Shown one piece after another: positions 49,071 to 59,019 of a DNA stretch of 64,000 bases (position 1 is its first letter; every line of letters begins with the position of its first letter). A program made the position numbers and the translations under genes. The stretch comes from CAUPWF01 sp964369755 (GTDB lineage: Bacteria; Bacillota; Clostridia; Lachnospirales; Lachnospiraceae), in NCBI GenBank assembly GCA_964369755.1, contig CAYJFY010000003.1, forward strand, positions 47,198-111,197. Reading direction: 5' to 3'. The notes under the pieces are model-generated. The model was not told the DNA's origin. It worked only from the letters and a program-made list of their open reading frames with translations, and searched no databases.

Positions 49071-51412
49071 ATACGACTCGCAAAGTCTGGGAAGTGGCGA
49101 ACACGTTCATTGTAACCTGTTCCGCCAAATCCTTGACAGAGTCGCAATCCAATTTTATTCAGTGCACTTCCAGACACTCTATAATCTTCTATCTCACTCT
49201 CTAATTGCCTACTATTTGCAATCATATTGTGCAAAACTCCGTCTTGTTTAATATGAATTGGCATGATTTGATTGATCAAATCTCCCATCTCCTTGATATT
49301 AAATATCAATGGGCGATTGAATACATGATACATTGCCCCATCGTCCAATCCCTTGGTTTTGAAACTGCCTGTGATGTAGTTAGCCCTTACCTCTTTCTGT
49401 AGGTATAGACCAAGCGCCTCGTCTTTCGCTGAATCCACAATCATCCACTTATATATCCCTCTCTCACCACTCGTAATTCTATGAAATTCACCAAATTGCA
49501 GAGTACTTCGATAGGTTTTATACCACTTGATTTGTTCTCGTATCTGATCCAACTGTTCATCATTCATGTCACGAAGGTTACATTCATAGCCCAACACCCC
49601 AAAGCAAGCAACTTGAAACCTTGTATCCAATGAGGTCTTTCTAAGCGTCTGATGATTCGGCGATCCTGATACATGAGCTCCAATCACCGATTGCGGATAC
49701 CCATAACTATATCCTGTCTGTATCTCCGCCCGACAGATTGCATCTGTATTATCACTGGCCCAAACCTGAGGCATATAGCACAACATTCCTAGGTCAAAAC
49801 GATTTCCTCCTGACGCACAACTCTCAAACAATATCTTAGGAAAAGTTGCTGTAAGTTCTTTTAGAATCCGATACAATCCTATCATATATCTGTGATAAAA
49901 TTCACCTTGCGAATTCGCATCCAATCCAGTGGAAAATGCATCGGATATAATTCGATTCATATCCCATTTAACATAGGTGATATTTGCACTAGAAAAGACT
50001 TTTTTCATCTCGGCAATGATATAATTCTGTACCTCTGTCTTGGTCAAATCCAATACCATCTGGTGCCTTCCCATTGCCTGGGCTTGCCCTGGTATTTCAA
50101 TGGCATATTCTGGATGATTTCGATAACATTCACTATTTCTGCTGATCATCTCTGGCTCTACCCAGATTCCAAAATCCATGCCTAGTTCATTGATTTTCTC
50201 AACTAGACCTGCCAAACCATTCGGCAATTTCTTCTTATTGACATCCCAGTCCCCCAAGGAGGATGTATCATCATCTCTCTGACCAAACCAACCATCGTCT
50301 AATACAAATAATTCAATCCCAAGCTTTTTCGCTGCTTTTGCAAGTTTGATTAATTTCTTCTCACTAAAATTAAAATACATTGCTTCCCAACTATTTACAA
50401 GGATTGGTCGTTCTTTCCTCTTCCACTCCCCACGCACAACATGCTCTTTTACAAATCGGTGCATTTGACCGCTTACTCCCGAAAAACCTTTCGAAGAATA
50501 TGTCAGTACCGCTTCTGGAGCCTCAAACGTCTCTCCCTTTTTCAGCCGATAAGAAAAGTTAAACGGATTAATACCAGCAACAAAATGCGTAGCATAGTAA
50601 CTATTCACTTCCACTGCTTCATAATGATTTCCACTATAGATTAAGTTACAAGCATAGCAAGGTCCATGATCTTCCGTCGTTCCCTCCTTACTTAACATGA
50701 CAAATGGATTACGTCGATTGCTTGAACTTCCAGTTTTAGAGTCATTGATTGTAATTCCAGCTCTACACTTGCAATCTTTTCTCTCCATTTCCCGAGCCCA
50801 TGCACCCTCAAAAGTTGTGAACACATAATCTGAATCATCAAAGTCCAACTGACAACTTAGAAGTCTCTCTACTTCAATGCTTTCTTCTCCTCGATTACAT
50901 AATTCGCTACTTCGCACAATCACATCCGTATGATAGAACAAAGAATAAAATAATCTCAATTCCACATCATAGTTTTTGTCTTTTAATACAATGACCAAAG
51001 TCTCTTCATGTCCTATTTCATCATATGAGGATGGTAAATGCTTCAACTCATGCTTTTTCTTAATCATATGAGACACATAAACAAAATCACTGGTTCGACT
51101 ACCATTCTTATAGATTACTTCTACAAATGGTTCCCGAATATCGCTTTTTCCTTTTGTTGAAAATTCTAAGCATCGATTCTCCAAACCTAGATTTGGTGTG
51201 GATTCATCGTAAACATTTAGATTCCCTTCTACAAATTCTATCTTTGGAAATATTGCATCATATTCCTCCTGAAACTTTACCCTCTCTCCATAATATAAAT
51301 GCTCTAGATGTCCCGTTGGCAATACCCGAAATACATAGCTCGTATTCTTTGTATTTAATCGAAACACTGGATTATCCGATAATATATGATGGTCTTTTAC
51401 TTCTTTTTCCAC
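49046..51412 (-). CDS. Alpha-galactosidase, GH36
   Basis: Hydrolyses alpha-galactosides such as melibiose and raffinose oligosaccharides. No signal peptide, so it is cytoplasmic. The 788 residues have the GH36 N-terminal beta-supersandwich and a TIM barrel with VLDDGWFGQRDDD, the nucleophile Asp484 in VKWDMNR, SCASGGNRFDLG, and the acid/base Asp554 in WASDNTDA; the 70-residue spacing between them is as in characterised GH36 enzymes. It starts at GTG 51412 with AAAGGAG seven bases upstream. No sugar transporter or regulator is adjacent; galM is far away (1644-2681). Confidence 0.93.
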   Translation of the reverse strand: MEKEVKDHHILSDNPVFRLNTKNTSYVFRVLPTGHLEHLYYGERVKFQEEYDAIFPKIEFVEGNLNVYDESTPNLGLENRCLEFSTKGKSDIREPFVEVIYKNGSRTSDFVYVSHMIKKKHELKHLPSSYDEIGHEETLVIVLKDKNYDVELRLFYSLFYHTDVIVRSSELCNRGEESIEVERLLSCQLDFDDSDYVFTTFEGAWAREMERKDCKCRAGITINDSKTGSSSNRRNPFVMLSKEGTTEDHGPCYACNLIYSGNHYEAVEVNSYYATHFVAGINPFNFSYRLKKGETFEAPEAVLTYSSKGFSGVSGQMHRFVKEHVVRGEWKRKERPILVNSWEAMYFNFSEKKLIKLAKAAKKLGIELFVLDDGWFGQRDDDTSSLGDWDVNKKKLPNGLAGLVEKINELGMDFGIWVEPEMISRNSECYRNHPEYAIEIPGQAQAMGRHQMVLDLTKTEVQNYIIAEMKKVFSSANITYVKWDMNRIISDAFSTGLDANSQGEFYHRYMIGLYRILKELTATFPKILFESCASGGNRFDLGMLCYMPQVWASDNTDAICRAEIQTGYSYGYPQSVIGAHVSGSPNHQTLRKTSLDTRFQVACFGVLGYECNLRDMNDEQLDQIREQIKWYKTYRSTLQFGEFHRITSGERGIYKWMIVDSAKDEALGLYLQKEVRANYITGSFKTKGLDDGAMYHVFNRPLIFNIKEMGDLINQIMPIHIKQDGVLHNMIANSRQLESEIEDYRVSGSALNKIGLRLCQGFGGTGYNERVRHFPDFASRIYIMKRED

Positions 51413-51440
51413 GTTTATGCTCTCCTTTGAATCTCACCTG

Positions 51441-52577
51441 TTATTTATTCTCATTGATCTGTTTTCCGCTTAATCGAATCGCTAAGATTTTGACATCATC
51501 TAAGATATAGTCAAACGCTCCTGCCTTGTGCAAGTTAATTACAATGAGACCCAATGGAATGGCAATAATCATGCCTAGCACTCCATCTACTCGATATCCC
51601 ACATATAACAATACCAATGCGACCAAAGGTTTGATTCCAACACTATCCGCTACTAATTTCGGCTGTATCAATTGCCTTACCCCTTGTGTCGTCACATAAG
51701 TGATGAGGAGAACAATCGCCATCGTATAGTCTCCCGATAGGAAACGAAAAATCGCCCAAGGTACCAATACAATTGCTGTTCCAAAAAATGGAAGGAAGTC
51801 CAAAAAACCGATTAAGATTGCAAAAAAGATTCCATAGTCTACTCCTAAAATGATAAGTGCAACTGCTACAATTGCTATCACTACTAGCATTATCTTAAAT
51901 TGTGCCTTGAAATATCCCCCAACAGCATATTTAAAATTATATGTTATGATCTCCATTCGGCGTTGAATCGGTCTTGGTGTCACCTTCTTTGCCCAGAGAA
52001 TAACACCCTCTCTGTCAGCGATAAAGAAATACGTCGCAACAATCATGACAATCGTTGAAATCAAGAAAGACGGAATCCCGCCAGCAATATTTCCTGCCAT
52101 AGAAACTGTCGGTTCTCCAATCACCGGCAACAAGTCGCTAAGCGTTTCTCCAAGACGAGAACTCCAAGATGTCCACGCCTCTTGTATGGTTCCTGTCTCT
52201 AAATTAAATATATCTTCAAGCCGATCAATGACTAAAATAATTTCTTCATTGATTGCCTTGGAATATGTCGGAAATTCTCGCGCAATACTTTCTATTAGGT
52301 CAATCAAAGCAACGACTAAGAAATACCCCAATAATACAATGAGTCCTATCACAAGGATGATGATCATCGCCGAACCTATCTTACGCACAATCTTCAACCT
52401 TTTCTCTAGCCATCTCACCAACGGGGACGCAATCAGCGCAATGGTCCAAGCAATTACAAATGGAATGAAGTAAAATATCCCCCAGATTCCAATTGCGATT
52501 ACAGCTACCGTTATGGTGATGTGAAATAATAGTTTTAATACAATCTTCCAAATACTTACGCTCTTTTGCTCTTCCAT
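51441..52577 (-). CDS. AI-2E/YtvI-family membrane protein
   Basis: A 378-residue protein of the AI-2E transporter family (PerM/YtvI). About seven to eight membrane segments: FHITITVAVIAIGIWGIFYFIPFVIAW at the start, AMIIILVIGLIVLLGYFLVVALI, SFLISTIVMIVATYFFIADREG, MLVVIAIVAVALIILGVDYGIFFAILIGF and LVALVLLYVGYRVDGVLGMIIAIPLG. The YtvI branch is linked to sporulation in Bacillus, which suits this host, but others in the family export small molecules or sodium; no precise role can be assigned. ATG 52577 follows GAGGG. It lies in line with ysxC (25-base gap) and before galA. Confidence 0.82.
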   Translation of the reverse strand: MEEQKSVSIWKIVLKLLFHITITVAVIAIGIWGIFYFIPFVIAWTIALIASPLVRWLEKRLKIVRKIGSAMIIILVIGLIVLLGYFLVVALIDLIESIAREFPTYSKAINEEIILVIDRLEDIFNLETGTIQEAWTSWSSRLGETLSDLLPVIGEPTVSMAGNIAGGIPSFLISTIVMIVATYFFIADREGVILWAKKVTPRPIQRRMEIITYNFKYAVGGYFKAQFKIMLVVIAIVAVALIILGVDYGIFFAILIGFLDFLPFFGTAIVLVPWAIFRFLSGDYTMAIVLLITYVTTQGVRQLIQPKLVADSVGIKPLVALVLLYVGYRVDGVLGMIIAIPLGLIVINLHKAGAFDYILDDVKILAIRLSGKQINENK

Positions 52578-52602
52578 AGGCTGCCCTCACGTTCCTTTGC
52601 TT

Positions 52603-53205
52603 TTACTGCTCCACATCTCTTCCCAAAACCTCAGTATCTACTAGCTCCCAGATTTCATCTCTTCCTTGTTTGGTCAGAGACGAAAATGGAATAATAGTTG
52701 TTCCTGGAACCAGCTGGAGTCCTTCTCTTATCATCTTTAGATGTTTCTGTATTTGACTTCTCTTTATTTTATCTAATTTTGTTGCAATGATAATAGGTTG
52801 ATACCCTTGATCCAAAACCCATTTATACATCATTTTGTCGTGATTTCCTGGGTCATGTCGGATATCAATGAGCAAGAATACTGCCTTTAGTTGCTGTGAC
52901 TCATGCAGATATCGCTCAATTAACTTCCCCCAACGCTCCTTCTCTTTTACAGACACTTTTGCATAGCCATATCCTGGTAAATCAACTAGGTATAACTCTT
53001 TATTGATATTGTACCAATTGATCGTCTGTGTCTTTCCTGGTGTGGCAGATGTTCTTGCTAACGCCTTTCGATTCATCAATGCATTAATCAAAGAGGATTT
53101 ACCTACATTGGACTTTCCTGCAAAGGCAATCTCTGGAAATTCTGTCAATGGCAATGTACTCGTAACCCCACATACAATCTCCAACTCTACTTGTTTTATC
53201 TTCAT
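52603..53205 (-). CDS. ysxC: Ribosome biogenesis GTP-binding protein YsxC/EngB
   Basis: Essential GTPase needed for 50S subunit assembly. Motifs: FAGKSNVGKSSLINAL (G1), TPGKTQTINWY (G2), LVDLPGYGYAKV (G3), IATKLDKIKRSQ (G4) and FSSLTKQG (G5). I start at ATG 53205 (KIKQVELEIVCG) with GGTG upstream; the longer frame from 53256 would overlap lon by 25 bases and is not supported. About 200 residues. Same position downstream of lon as in Bacillus. Confidence 0.95.
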   Translation of the reverse strand: MKIKQVELEIVCGVTSTLPLTEFPEIAFAGKSNVGKSSLINALMNRKALARTSATPGKTQTINWYNINKELYLVDLPGYGYAKVSVKEKERWGKLIERYLHESQQLKAVFLLIDIRHDPGNHDKMMYKWVLDQGYQPIIIATKLDKIKRSQIQKHLKMIREGLQLVPGTTIIPFSSLTKQGRDEIWELVDTEVLGRDVEQ

Positions 53206-53231
53206 ACTTTCACCACATTTCTGTTTTTCAA

Positions 53232-55550
53232 CTATTTTACTAGAGCAATCTCGCATACCTGAGACATGCTGTCTACTGGTACAATCGTCATACCCGTCGT
53301 AATCTCTTCCGAAATATCGGCAAGATCACGTTCATTTTCCTTTGGAATAATCACCGTCTTCATACGCGCAACCTTTGCAGCCAATAACTTTTCCTTTAGT
53401 CCTCCAATTGGTAGCACTCTTCCACGCAAAGTGATTTCACCTGTCATTGCAACATCTGCATATACTGGCGTATTGGTAACTGCAGATAAAATCGCAGTTG
53501 CCATCGTAATCCCAGCCGACGGTCCATCTTTTGGCACTGCCCCCTCTGGAATATGAATATGGATATCATGTTTTGCAAAAAATTCTTCATCAATCGCGTA
53601 TTCTTCCCCGATGGAACGGATATAGCTAATCCCAGTTTGTGCCGACTCCTTCATCACATCTCCAAGTTTTCCTGTTAGCATGACACTTCCCTTTCCACGC
53701 ATCACATTCACCTCGATTTGCAAGGTATCACCACCTACTCGTGTCCAAGCCAAACCACGAACAATCCCTATCTCATTTATATCATTTTTTAGCTTAAATG
53801 TATACTTTTCTTTTCCTAAATATTTATTTATATTTGTGCCAGTAATTTGAATCTTGTCTGTATCAGACTCTAATAATTCTCTTGCAGATTTTCTACATAG
53901 TTCCGCAATTCTGCGCTCCAACTGGCGTACACCTGATTCTTTTGTGTAGTGTCGACACAACTTCTCAATCGCTGATTTGCTGATTGATAGTTGTTTTCTG
54001 GTCAATCCGTTAATCTTCAATTGCTTTGGAATCAAATGTTTCTGTGCAATGTGAACCTTCTCATTTTCAGTATAACTAGTAATCTGTATTACTTCCATAC
54101 GATCCAACAGTGGTCTAGGAATCGTATCCAAAGAATTCGCCGTTGCTAAAAACAAGACTTCTGACAAATCCAAGGATGTCTCTAGATAATGATCCCTAAA
54201 TTTTGTATTCTGCTCACTATCTAATACTTCTAATAGTGCTGAAAAAGTATCACCGCGGTGGTCGCGACTCACCTTGTCAATCTCATCTAACAATATCAGA
54301 GGGTTTTTCACTCCTACCGACTTCAACGCTGTTGCAATTCTACCAGGCATTGCTCCTACATATGTCTTACGGTGACCACGAATTTCAGCCTCGTCATGTA
54401 CTCCACCTAGCGAAATTCTAGCATATTTCTTCTGTAAAGCATTGGCCAATGATTTTGCAATGGATGTTTTCCCTGTTCCTGGAGGTCCAACTAAGCATAA
54501 TATTGGTGTATCACCCAAATCATCGTTCATTATACGAACTGCCAGATAATCTAATATCCGCTCTTTTACCTCTTCCAACCCAAAGTGTTCTGCATCTAAC
54601 ACCTTCTTGGCACGCTTGATATTCTTGTTGTCTTTGGTTTTTACATTCCATGGAATCTCAAGCATCGTTTCAATATAAGTATATAGCATACTATGTTCTG
54701 AAGATTGTGAGGATGTGCTTTTAAACCTTGTTATTTCCTTCTTGATTTTAGCTTTCACCTTATCTGGTGCATCCAACTCATCTAATTTTTGCTGAAACTC
54801 GTCAACGTCGGATACCTCTTCCTCACCCAAAGCTTTTTTCAGAACCTTCATGTGCTCTCGAAGTACATACTTTCGTTGATTGTCATCAATGGCCTCTCCT
54901 GCTTCTTCCGCAATTGTGACCTTGATTTTGAGCACCTCAACCTCATTCGATAATTTTGACAAAATCTCATCGTATAGTATCTCATTATCCAATATTTCAA
55001 GTAATTTCTGTATCTCAAGATACGGAAATAGTAGATTTGAGGAAACATAGTCCAACAGTTCATTAATTTCTTTAATTGGTTCGATCTGCCTTCCCGCATC
55101 TCGTCTTACCAAATGATTCAGATCAATATACTCCAAAAACACTTCTTTCAAAATACGTATCTTTGCTTCTTCTAGATTTTGATTCTCAACTTCATACCTT
55201 ACTTGCTCTAATGGTTGTACATCGGCAAATAGGCTTGCTTTTGTTTCGTCTACTGATTCGAGAATTGCCTTCGTATTTCCTTGAACAATCACTCGTATTT
55301 CATCTTTTTTTATTTTTATAATTTGTTTGATATCAACAATCATACCGATCGAGAACAACTTGCTTGTTTTTTCTTCACTTTGTACTTCTGGATGTTTTGC
55401 AACCAAAAAGATCTTCTGATTCTTCTTCATTGCAATTTCTATTGCCTTTTTTGATTTTGGATTTTTCGCATCAAAATGCAATAACATATACGGTAAAATT
55501 GAAACTTCGTTCAATGCAATCATCGGTATCTGCATAACCTTATCCAACAT
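53232..55550 (-). CDS. lon: ATP-dependent protease Lon
   Basis: Cytoplasmic ATP-dependent serine protease for damaged and regulatory proteins. The N-terminal substrate domain begins MIALNEVSILPYMLLHFDA; the AAA+ module has Walker A GPPGTGKTS and Walker B LILLDEIDKV; the protease domain holds the Ser-Lys dyad in PKDGPSAGITMATAIL and GGLKEKLLAAK. I start at ATG 55550 (GGGAG seven bases upstream); the upstream extension to 55598 would run through the clpX terminator hairpin and is not translated in my view. About 772 residues. Confidence 0.96.
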   Translation of the reverse strand: MLDKVMQIPMIALNEVSILPYMLLHFDAKNPKSKKAIEIAMKKNQKIFLVAKHPEVQSEEKTSKLFSIGMIVDIKQIIKIKKDEIRVIVQGNTKAILESVDETKASLFADVQPLEQVRYEVENQNLEEAKIRILKEVFLEYIDLNHLVRRDAGRQIEPIKEINELLDYVSSNLLFPYLEIQKLLEILDNEILYDEILSKLSNEVEVLKIKVTIAEEAGEAIDDNQRKYVLREHMKVLKKALGEEEVSDVDEFQQKLDELDAPDKVKAKIKKEITRFKSTSSQSSEHSMLYTYIETMLEIPWNVKTKDNKNIKRAKKVLDAEHFGLEEVKERILDYLAVRIMNDDLGDTPILCLVGPPGTGKTSIAKSLANALQKKYARISLGGVHDEAEIRGHRKTYVGAMPGRIATALKSVGVKNPLILLDEIDKVSRDHRGDTFSALLEVLDSEQNTKFRDHYLETSLDLSEVLFLATANSLDTIPRPLLDRMEVIQITSYTENEKVHIAQKHLIPKQLKINGLTRKQLSISKSAIEKLCRHYTKESGVRQLERRIAELCRKSARELLESDTDKIQITGTNINKYLGKEKYTFKLKNDINEIGIVRGLAWTRVGGDTLQIEVNVMRGKGSVMLTGKLGDVMKESAQTGISYIRSIGEEYAIDEEFFAKHDIHIHIPEGAVPKDGPSAGITMATAILSAVTNTPVYADVAMTGEITLRGRVLPIGGLKEKLLAAKVARMKTVIIPKENERDLADISEEITTGMTIVPVDSMSQVCEIALVK

Positions 55551-55564
55551 TTTTCTTCTCCCTA

Positions 55565-55600
55565 TAAAAAGCGGCGGAACAAATTGTCCCACCGCCACTA
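55565..55600 (-). terminator. Terminator between clpX and lon
   Basis: On the minus strand AGTGGC pairs with GCCGCT and an inner stem GGGACAA with TTGTTCC, followed by TTTTTAT. It starts right after the clpX stop, so lon may need its own promoter or read-through. Confidence 0.75.
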
Positions 55601-55604
55601 AATT

Positions 55605-56834
55605 CTAATATTCGTAAATCGGATTCTCTAATCCTTTGACGGATGCTTTTGTAATGATACATTTTTTCAATAACTCATCCGAAGGCGCCTCATACATTAC
55701 GTCCATCATGCTCTTCTCCATAATCGCACGCAACCCTCTTGCTCCTGTCTTTCTAGCTAATGATATATCTGCAATTTCCTCTAGCGCATCTGGATGGAAC
55801 TCTAACTCTACACCATCTAACTCCATTAGTTTCTGATATTGTTTTACAATTGCACTCTTTGGCTTTGTCAAAATCTGAATCAGAGCATCTCTGTCTAAAG
55901 CTTCCAATGAAACCACTACAGGTACACGCCCTACTAACTCTGGTATCAAACCAAACTTAATAAAATCTTGCGGCAGTGCTTGCCCCATCAGAACCCCTAC
56001 ATCATATTCGTGCTTTGACATGATTTCAGCATTGAAACCAACTGATTTTCGATCAATTCTAGTTTCGATAATCTTATCGATTCCTTCAAATGCTCCACCA
56101 CATATAAATAATATATTCGTTGTATCAATATGCAGCAACTCCTGATGTGGATGTTTTCTTCCACCTTGTGGTGGAACTGACGCCACGGTTCCTTCAATAA
56201 TCTTAAGTAATGCTTGCTGAACCCCTTCGCCCGAGACATCTCTCGTTATGGAAGGATTTTCAGACTTTCTTGTAATCTTATCAATCTCATCAATATAGAT
56301 AATTCCATATTCTGCTTTTGAAATATCACCATCTGCTGCTTGAATAATCTTTAACAAGATATTCTCAACATCTTCTCCTACATAACCTGCTTCTGTCAAA
56401 GCGGTAGCATCTGCAATAGCAAATGGAACATTTAACATCTTTGCAAGTGTCTGTGCTAGCAATGTTTTACCACAGCCAGTTGGTCCAAGCATCAATATAT
56501 TGCTCTTTTGTAATTCTACACCTAAGTCGTTTCCTGACATGATTCGCTTATAATGATTATATACCGCTACAGCTAACACTCTCTTCGCAGCATCTTGTCC
56601 GATTACATACTCGTCTAAAAACGCCTTAATCTCTTCAGGTTTTAACAGGTTGATATCATCAAACCCTGCATCAACCTCTAAATCTAGCTCATCTTCAACA
56701 ATTGCACGACAATCATCTACACATTCATCACAGATAAACACACCACTTGGTCCTGCAATTATCTTACGAACCTGTGACTGTGGTCTATTACAAAATGAGC
56801 ATCTAATTTCATCGTTAAACCCTTTATTTGCCAA
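55605..56834 (-). CDS. clpX: ATP-dependent Clp protease ATP-binding subunit ClpX
   Basis: Hexameric unfoldase feeding ClpP. The N-terminal zinc-binding domain has four cysteines (CSFC...CDEC, residues about 12-39), Walker A GPTGCGKTLLAQTLA, Walker B GIIYIDEIDKI, the pore-loop region TEAGYVGEDVENI, and the ClpP-docking loop further on. The length of 409 is usual. The start is TTG 56834 with GAGGTG five bases upstream; no ATG fits. It directly follows clpP and ends at a strong terminator. Confidence 0.97.
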   Translation of the reverse strand: MANKGFNDEIRCSFCNRPQSQVRKIIAGPSGVFICDECVDDCRAIVEDELDLEVDAGFDDINLLKPEEIKAFLDEYVIGQDAAKRVLAVAVYNHYKRIMSGNDLGVELQKSNILMLGPTGCGKTLLAQTLAKMLNVPFAIADATALTEAGYVGEDVENILLKIIQAADGDISKAEYGIIYIDEIDKITRKSENPSITRDVSGEGVQQALLKIIEGTVASVPPQGGRKHPHQELLHIDTTNILFICGGAFEGIDKIIETRIDRKSVGFNAEIMSKHEYDVGVLMGQALPQDFIKFGLIPELVGRVPVVVSLEALDRDALIQILTKPKSAIVKQYQKLMELDGVELEFHPDALEEIADISLARKTGARGLRAIMEKSMMDVMYEAPSDELLKKCIITKASVKGLENPIYEY

Positions 56835-56855
56835 TTCTTCACCTCAACTAAATTT

Positions 56856-57437
56856 CTAATGCTTCGTAATTACCTCGTCGATCAAACCATATTCTTTTGC
56901 TTCCTCAGCAGTCATAAAGTTGTCGCGCTCTGTATCTCTGGCAACTTCCTCTACTGTTCTTCCTGTGTTTTCCGCTAAGATTTCATTTAATCGTTGTCTT
57001 GTTTTTAAAATATGTTCTGCCGCAATCTGCATCTCTGTCGCCTGTCCACGTGACCCACCTGATGGTTGGTGAATCATCACCTCAGCATTTGGCAATGCAT
57101 AACGCTTCCCTTTTGCTCCACCTGATAGCAAAAATGATCCCATACTTGCTGCCATTCCCATACAGATAGTAGAAACATCACATTTGATGTATTGCATAGT
57201 ATCATAAATAGCCAACCCAGCAGTTACAGAACCACCTGGACTATTGATGTATAAATGAATATCTTTGTCTGGGTCTTCCGCTTCTAATAATAATAGCTGT
57301 GCAACTATAACACTTGCTGCTTCATCCGAAACTTGTTCTCCTAAAAAGATAATTCTGTCTTTTAACAGTCTAGAATAAATATCATACGAGCGTTCACCCC
57401 TACTGGTTTGTTCTATGACATAAGGTACTAAAGGCAT
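56856..57437 (-). CDS. clpP: ATP-dependent Clp protease proteolytic subunit
   Basis: Serine peptidase forming the two-ring proteolytic chamber with ClpX. Catalytic Ser98 in MAASMGSFLLSGG and His123 in MIHQPSGGSRGQA; the aspartate lies in the segment RDNFMTAEEAKEYGLID. The 193-residue length is normal. ATG 57437 follows TTAGGAGG. It sits between tig and clpX with gaps of 21 bases each, the standard tig-clpP-clpX order. Confidence 0.98.
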   Translation of the reverse strand: MPLVPYVIEQTSRGERSYDIYSRLLKDRIIFLGEQVSDEAASVIVAQLLLLEAEDPDKDIHLYINSPGGSVTAGLAIYDTMQYIKCDVSTICMGMAASMGSFLLSGGAKGKRYALPNAEVMIHQPSGGSRGQATEMQIAAEHILKTRQRLNEILAENTGRTVEEVARDTERDNFMTAEEAKEYGLIDEVITKH

Positions 57438-57458
57438 ATCATCATCCTCCTAATTTTA

Positions 57459-58745
57459 CTATTTAATGTTTGCTGATTCCTTTAAGAAAGTAACTGCATC
57501 TTGAACTGCCATATCTTCTTTCATTTGGTTCTTCTCAGCTTCACCCATATATTCTTTTAGCTTTTCAACTTCCATCTTGTAGTTTTCAGCCATTTTTACT
57601 AATTCTTCATCGATACGCTCATCTGAGATTTGAATATCTTCAGCTTTTGCAATTGCTTCAAGTACTAAACGTGTTTTAATACGGCTTTCAGCTTGTGGCT
57701 TCATCTCCGATTCCATCATTTCACTTGTCATACCTGTATACTGCATGTATTGCTCCATAGATAGTCCTTGTTGTTGTACTCTCATAGCAAAATCATTCAC
57801 CATTTGCTTCACTTGAGTCGCAATCATAGGCTCTGGAATATCCATTGTTGCATTCTCAACTGCGATATCAACTAACTTATCTTCCTGCTCTCTCTCTCCT
57901 GCTTCTGCTTTAGATGTAGCAAGTTTAGACTTAATTTCTTCTTTATATTCAGCCAAAGTATCAAAATCTGAAACTTCTGATGCAAAATCGTCATCTAATT
58001 CTGGTAATTCTTTTGCTTTAATCTCGTGTACTGTACACTTGAATACTGCTTCTTTTCCTTTTAATTCTTCTGAATGATATTCTTCTGGGAAAGTCACGCA
58101 AACATCTACTTCTTTCTCTAATTCCGCACCGATTAATTTCTCTTCGAATCCTGGAATAAATGCTCCTGACCCAATTACAAGATTGTGATTTTCTGCCTTA
58201 CCACCATCGAAAGCAACACCATCAACAAATCCTTCGAAGTCTAATACTACTTCGTCTTTGTCAGCTACTGCTCTATCTGTCACTGAAATTGTTCTTGCAT
58301 TTTTATCTAATTCTTTCTCTAACTCAGCCATTACCTCTTCATCAGTTACTTCTGTATCTACTTTATCGATTTCGATTCCTTTGTAATCTCCTAGAGTAAC
58401 TTCTGGCTTCGTAGCAACTTCTGCTGTGAAGATAAATGGTTGTCCTTTCTCTAATTGTACAATATCAATTGTAGGTTGAGAAACGATATCTAGTTCACAC
58501 TCATCATATGCCTTGCTATACGCCTCTGGAATCAAGCTATTTGTAGCTTCTTCATAGAACATCTCAACTCCATACATTTTTTCTAACATTTGGCGTGGTA
58601 CTTTACCCTTACGGAATCCAGGAACTGCGATTCCATTTCTTTGCTTCAAGTAGGCAGCTTGAATTGCTTTCTCTAACTCTTCTGCTGGTACTTCAATTGT
58701 AATTTTTGCCATGTTTTTTTCCATTTTTTCAACTTGTAAACTCAT
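57459..58745 (-). CDS. tig: Trigger factor
   Basis: Ribosome-bound chaperone with peptidyl-prolyl isomerase activity. The N-terminal ribosome-binding domain contains VPGFRKGKVPRQMLEKMYG; the central FKBP domain VLDFEGFVDGVAFDGGKAENHNLVIGSGAFIPGFEEKLIG; the C-terminal helical chaperone region follows. 428 residues, as usual. ATG 58745 has AAGGAGG but twelve bases away; an in-frame ATG eleven codons later has no better site. A promoter with an extended -10 box is at 58819-58827, followed by an inverted repeat. Confidence 0.96.
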   Translation of the reverse strand: MSLQVEKMEKNMAKITIEVPAEELEKAIQAAYLKQRNGIAVPGFRKGKVPRQMLEKMYGVEMFYEEATNSLIPEAYSKAYDECELDIVSQPTIDIVQLEKGQPFIFTAEVATKPEVTLGDYKGIEIDKVDTEVTDEEVMAELEKELDKNARTISVTDRAVADKDEVVLDFEGFVDGVAFDGGKAENHNLVIGSGAFIPGFEEKLIGAELEKEVDVCVTFPEEYHSEELKGKEAVFKCTVHEIKAKELPELDDDFASEVSDFDTLAEYKEEIKSKLATSKAEAGEREQEDKLVDIAVENATMDIPEPMIATQVKQMVNDFAMRVQQQGLSMEQYMQYTGMTSEMMESEMKPQAESRIKTRLVLEAIAKAEDIQISDERIDEELVKMAENYKMEVEKLKEYMGEAEKNQMKEDMAVQDAVTFLKESANIK

Positions 58746-58788
58746 CTTAATTTATTTCCTCCTTATATGTGCTTAAGCATGATAGCTA

Positions 58789-58825
58789 CTATACTATCGC
58801 TGTCACAGTCATTAAAGTAGTATAG
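58789..58825 (-). promoter_or_regulatory. tig promoter region with inverted repeat over the -10 box
   Basis: Minus-strand TATACT (58819-58824) preceded by TGC forms an extended -10 box with a weak -35. CTATACTA (58789-58796) and TAGTATAG (58818-58825) are perfect inverted copies, one covering the -10 box and one in the leader, a possible operator. Confidence 0.4.
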
Positions 58826-59019
58826 CATATATTTACATAAATTTCTAGTAATAATTTATGAAAATTAGGTGACGCTAATTTATACGAAATTCCAACTTGA
58901 AAATGTTTCATATTGTTGCTTTTATGTATTTTGATACTATTCGTTGCTTATCACCATTTCACACATACAAAATGATAAACTACATCGTAGAAATAATATA
59001 AACATCACGGAGGGATTCA

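Noticed and set aside
52045..52473. 142-codon plus-strand frame inside the AI-2E/YtvI-like gene
   Set aside because: Antisense shadow of hydrophobic coding sequence.
55551..55598. N-terminal extension of Lon from 55598
   Set aside because: The extension runs through a terminator hairpin with a T-run, and the good ribosome site precedes ATG 55550.
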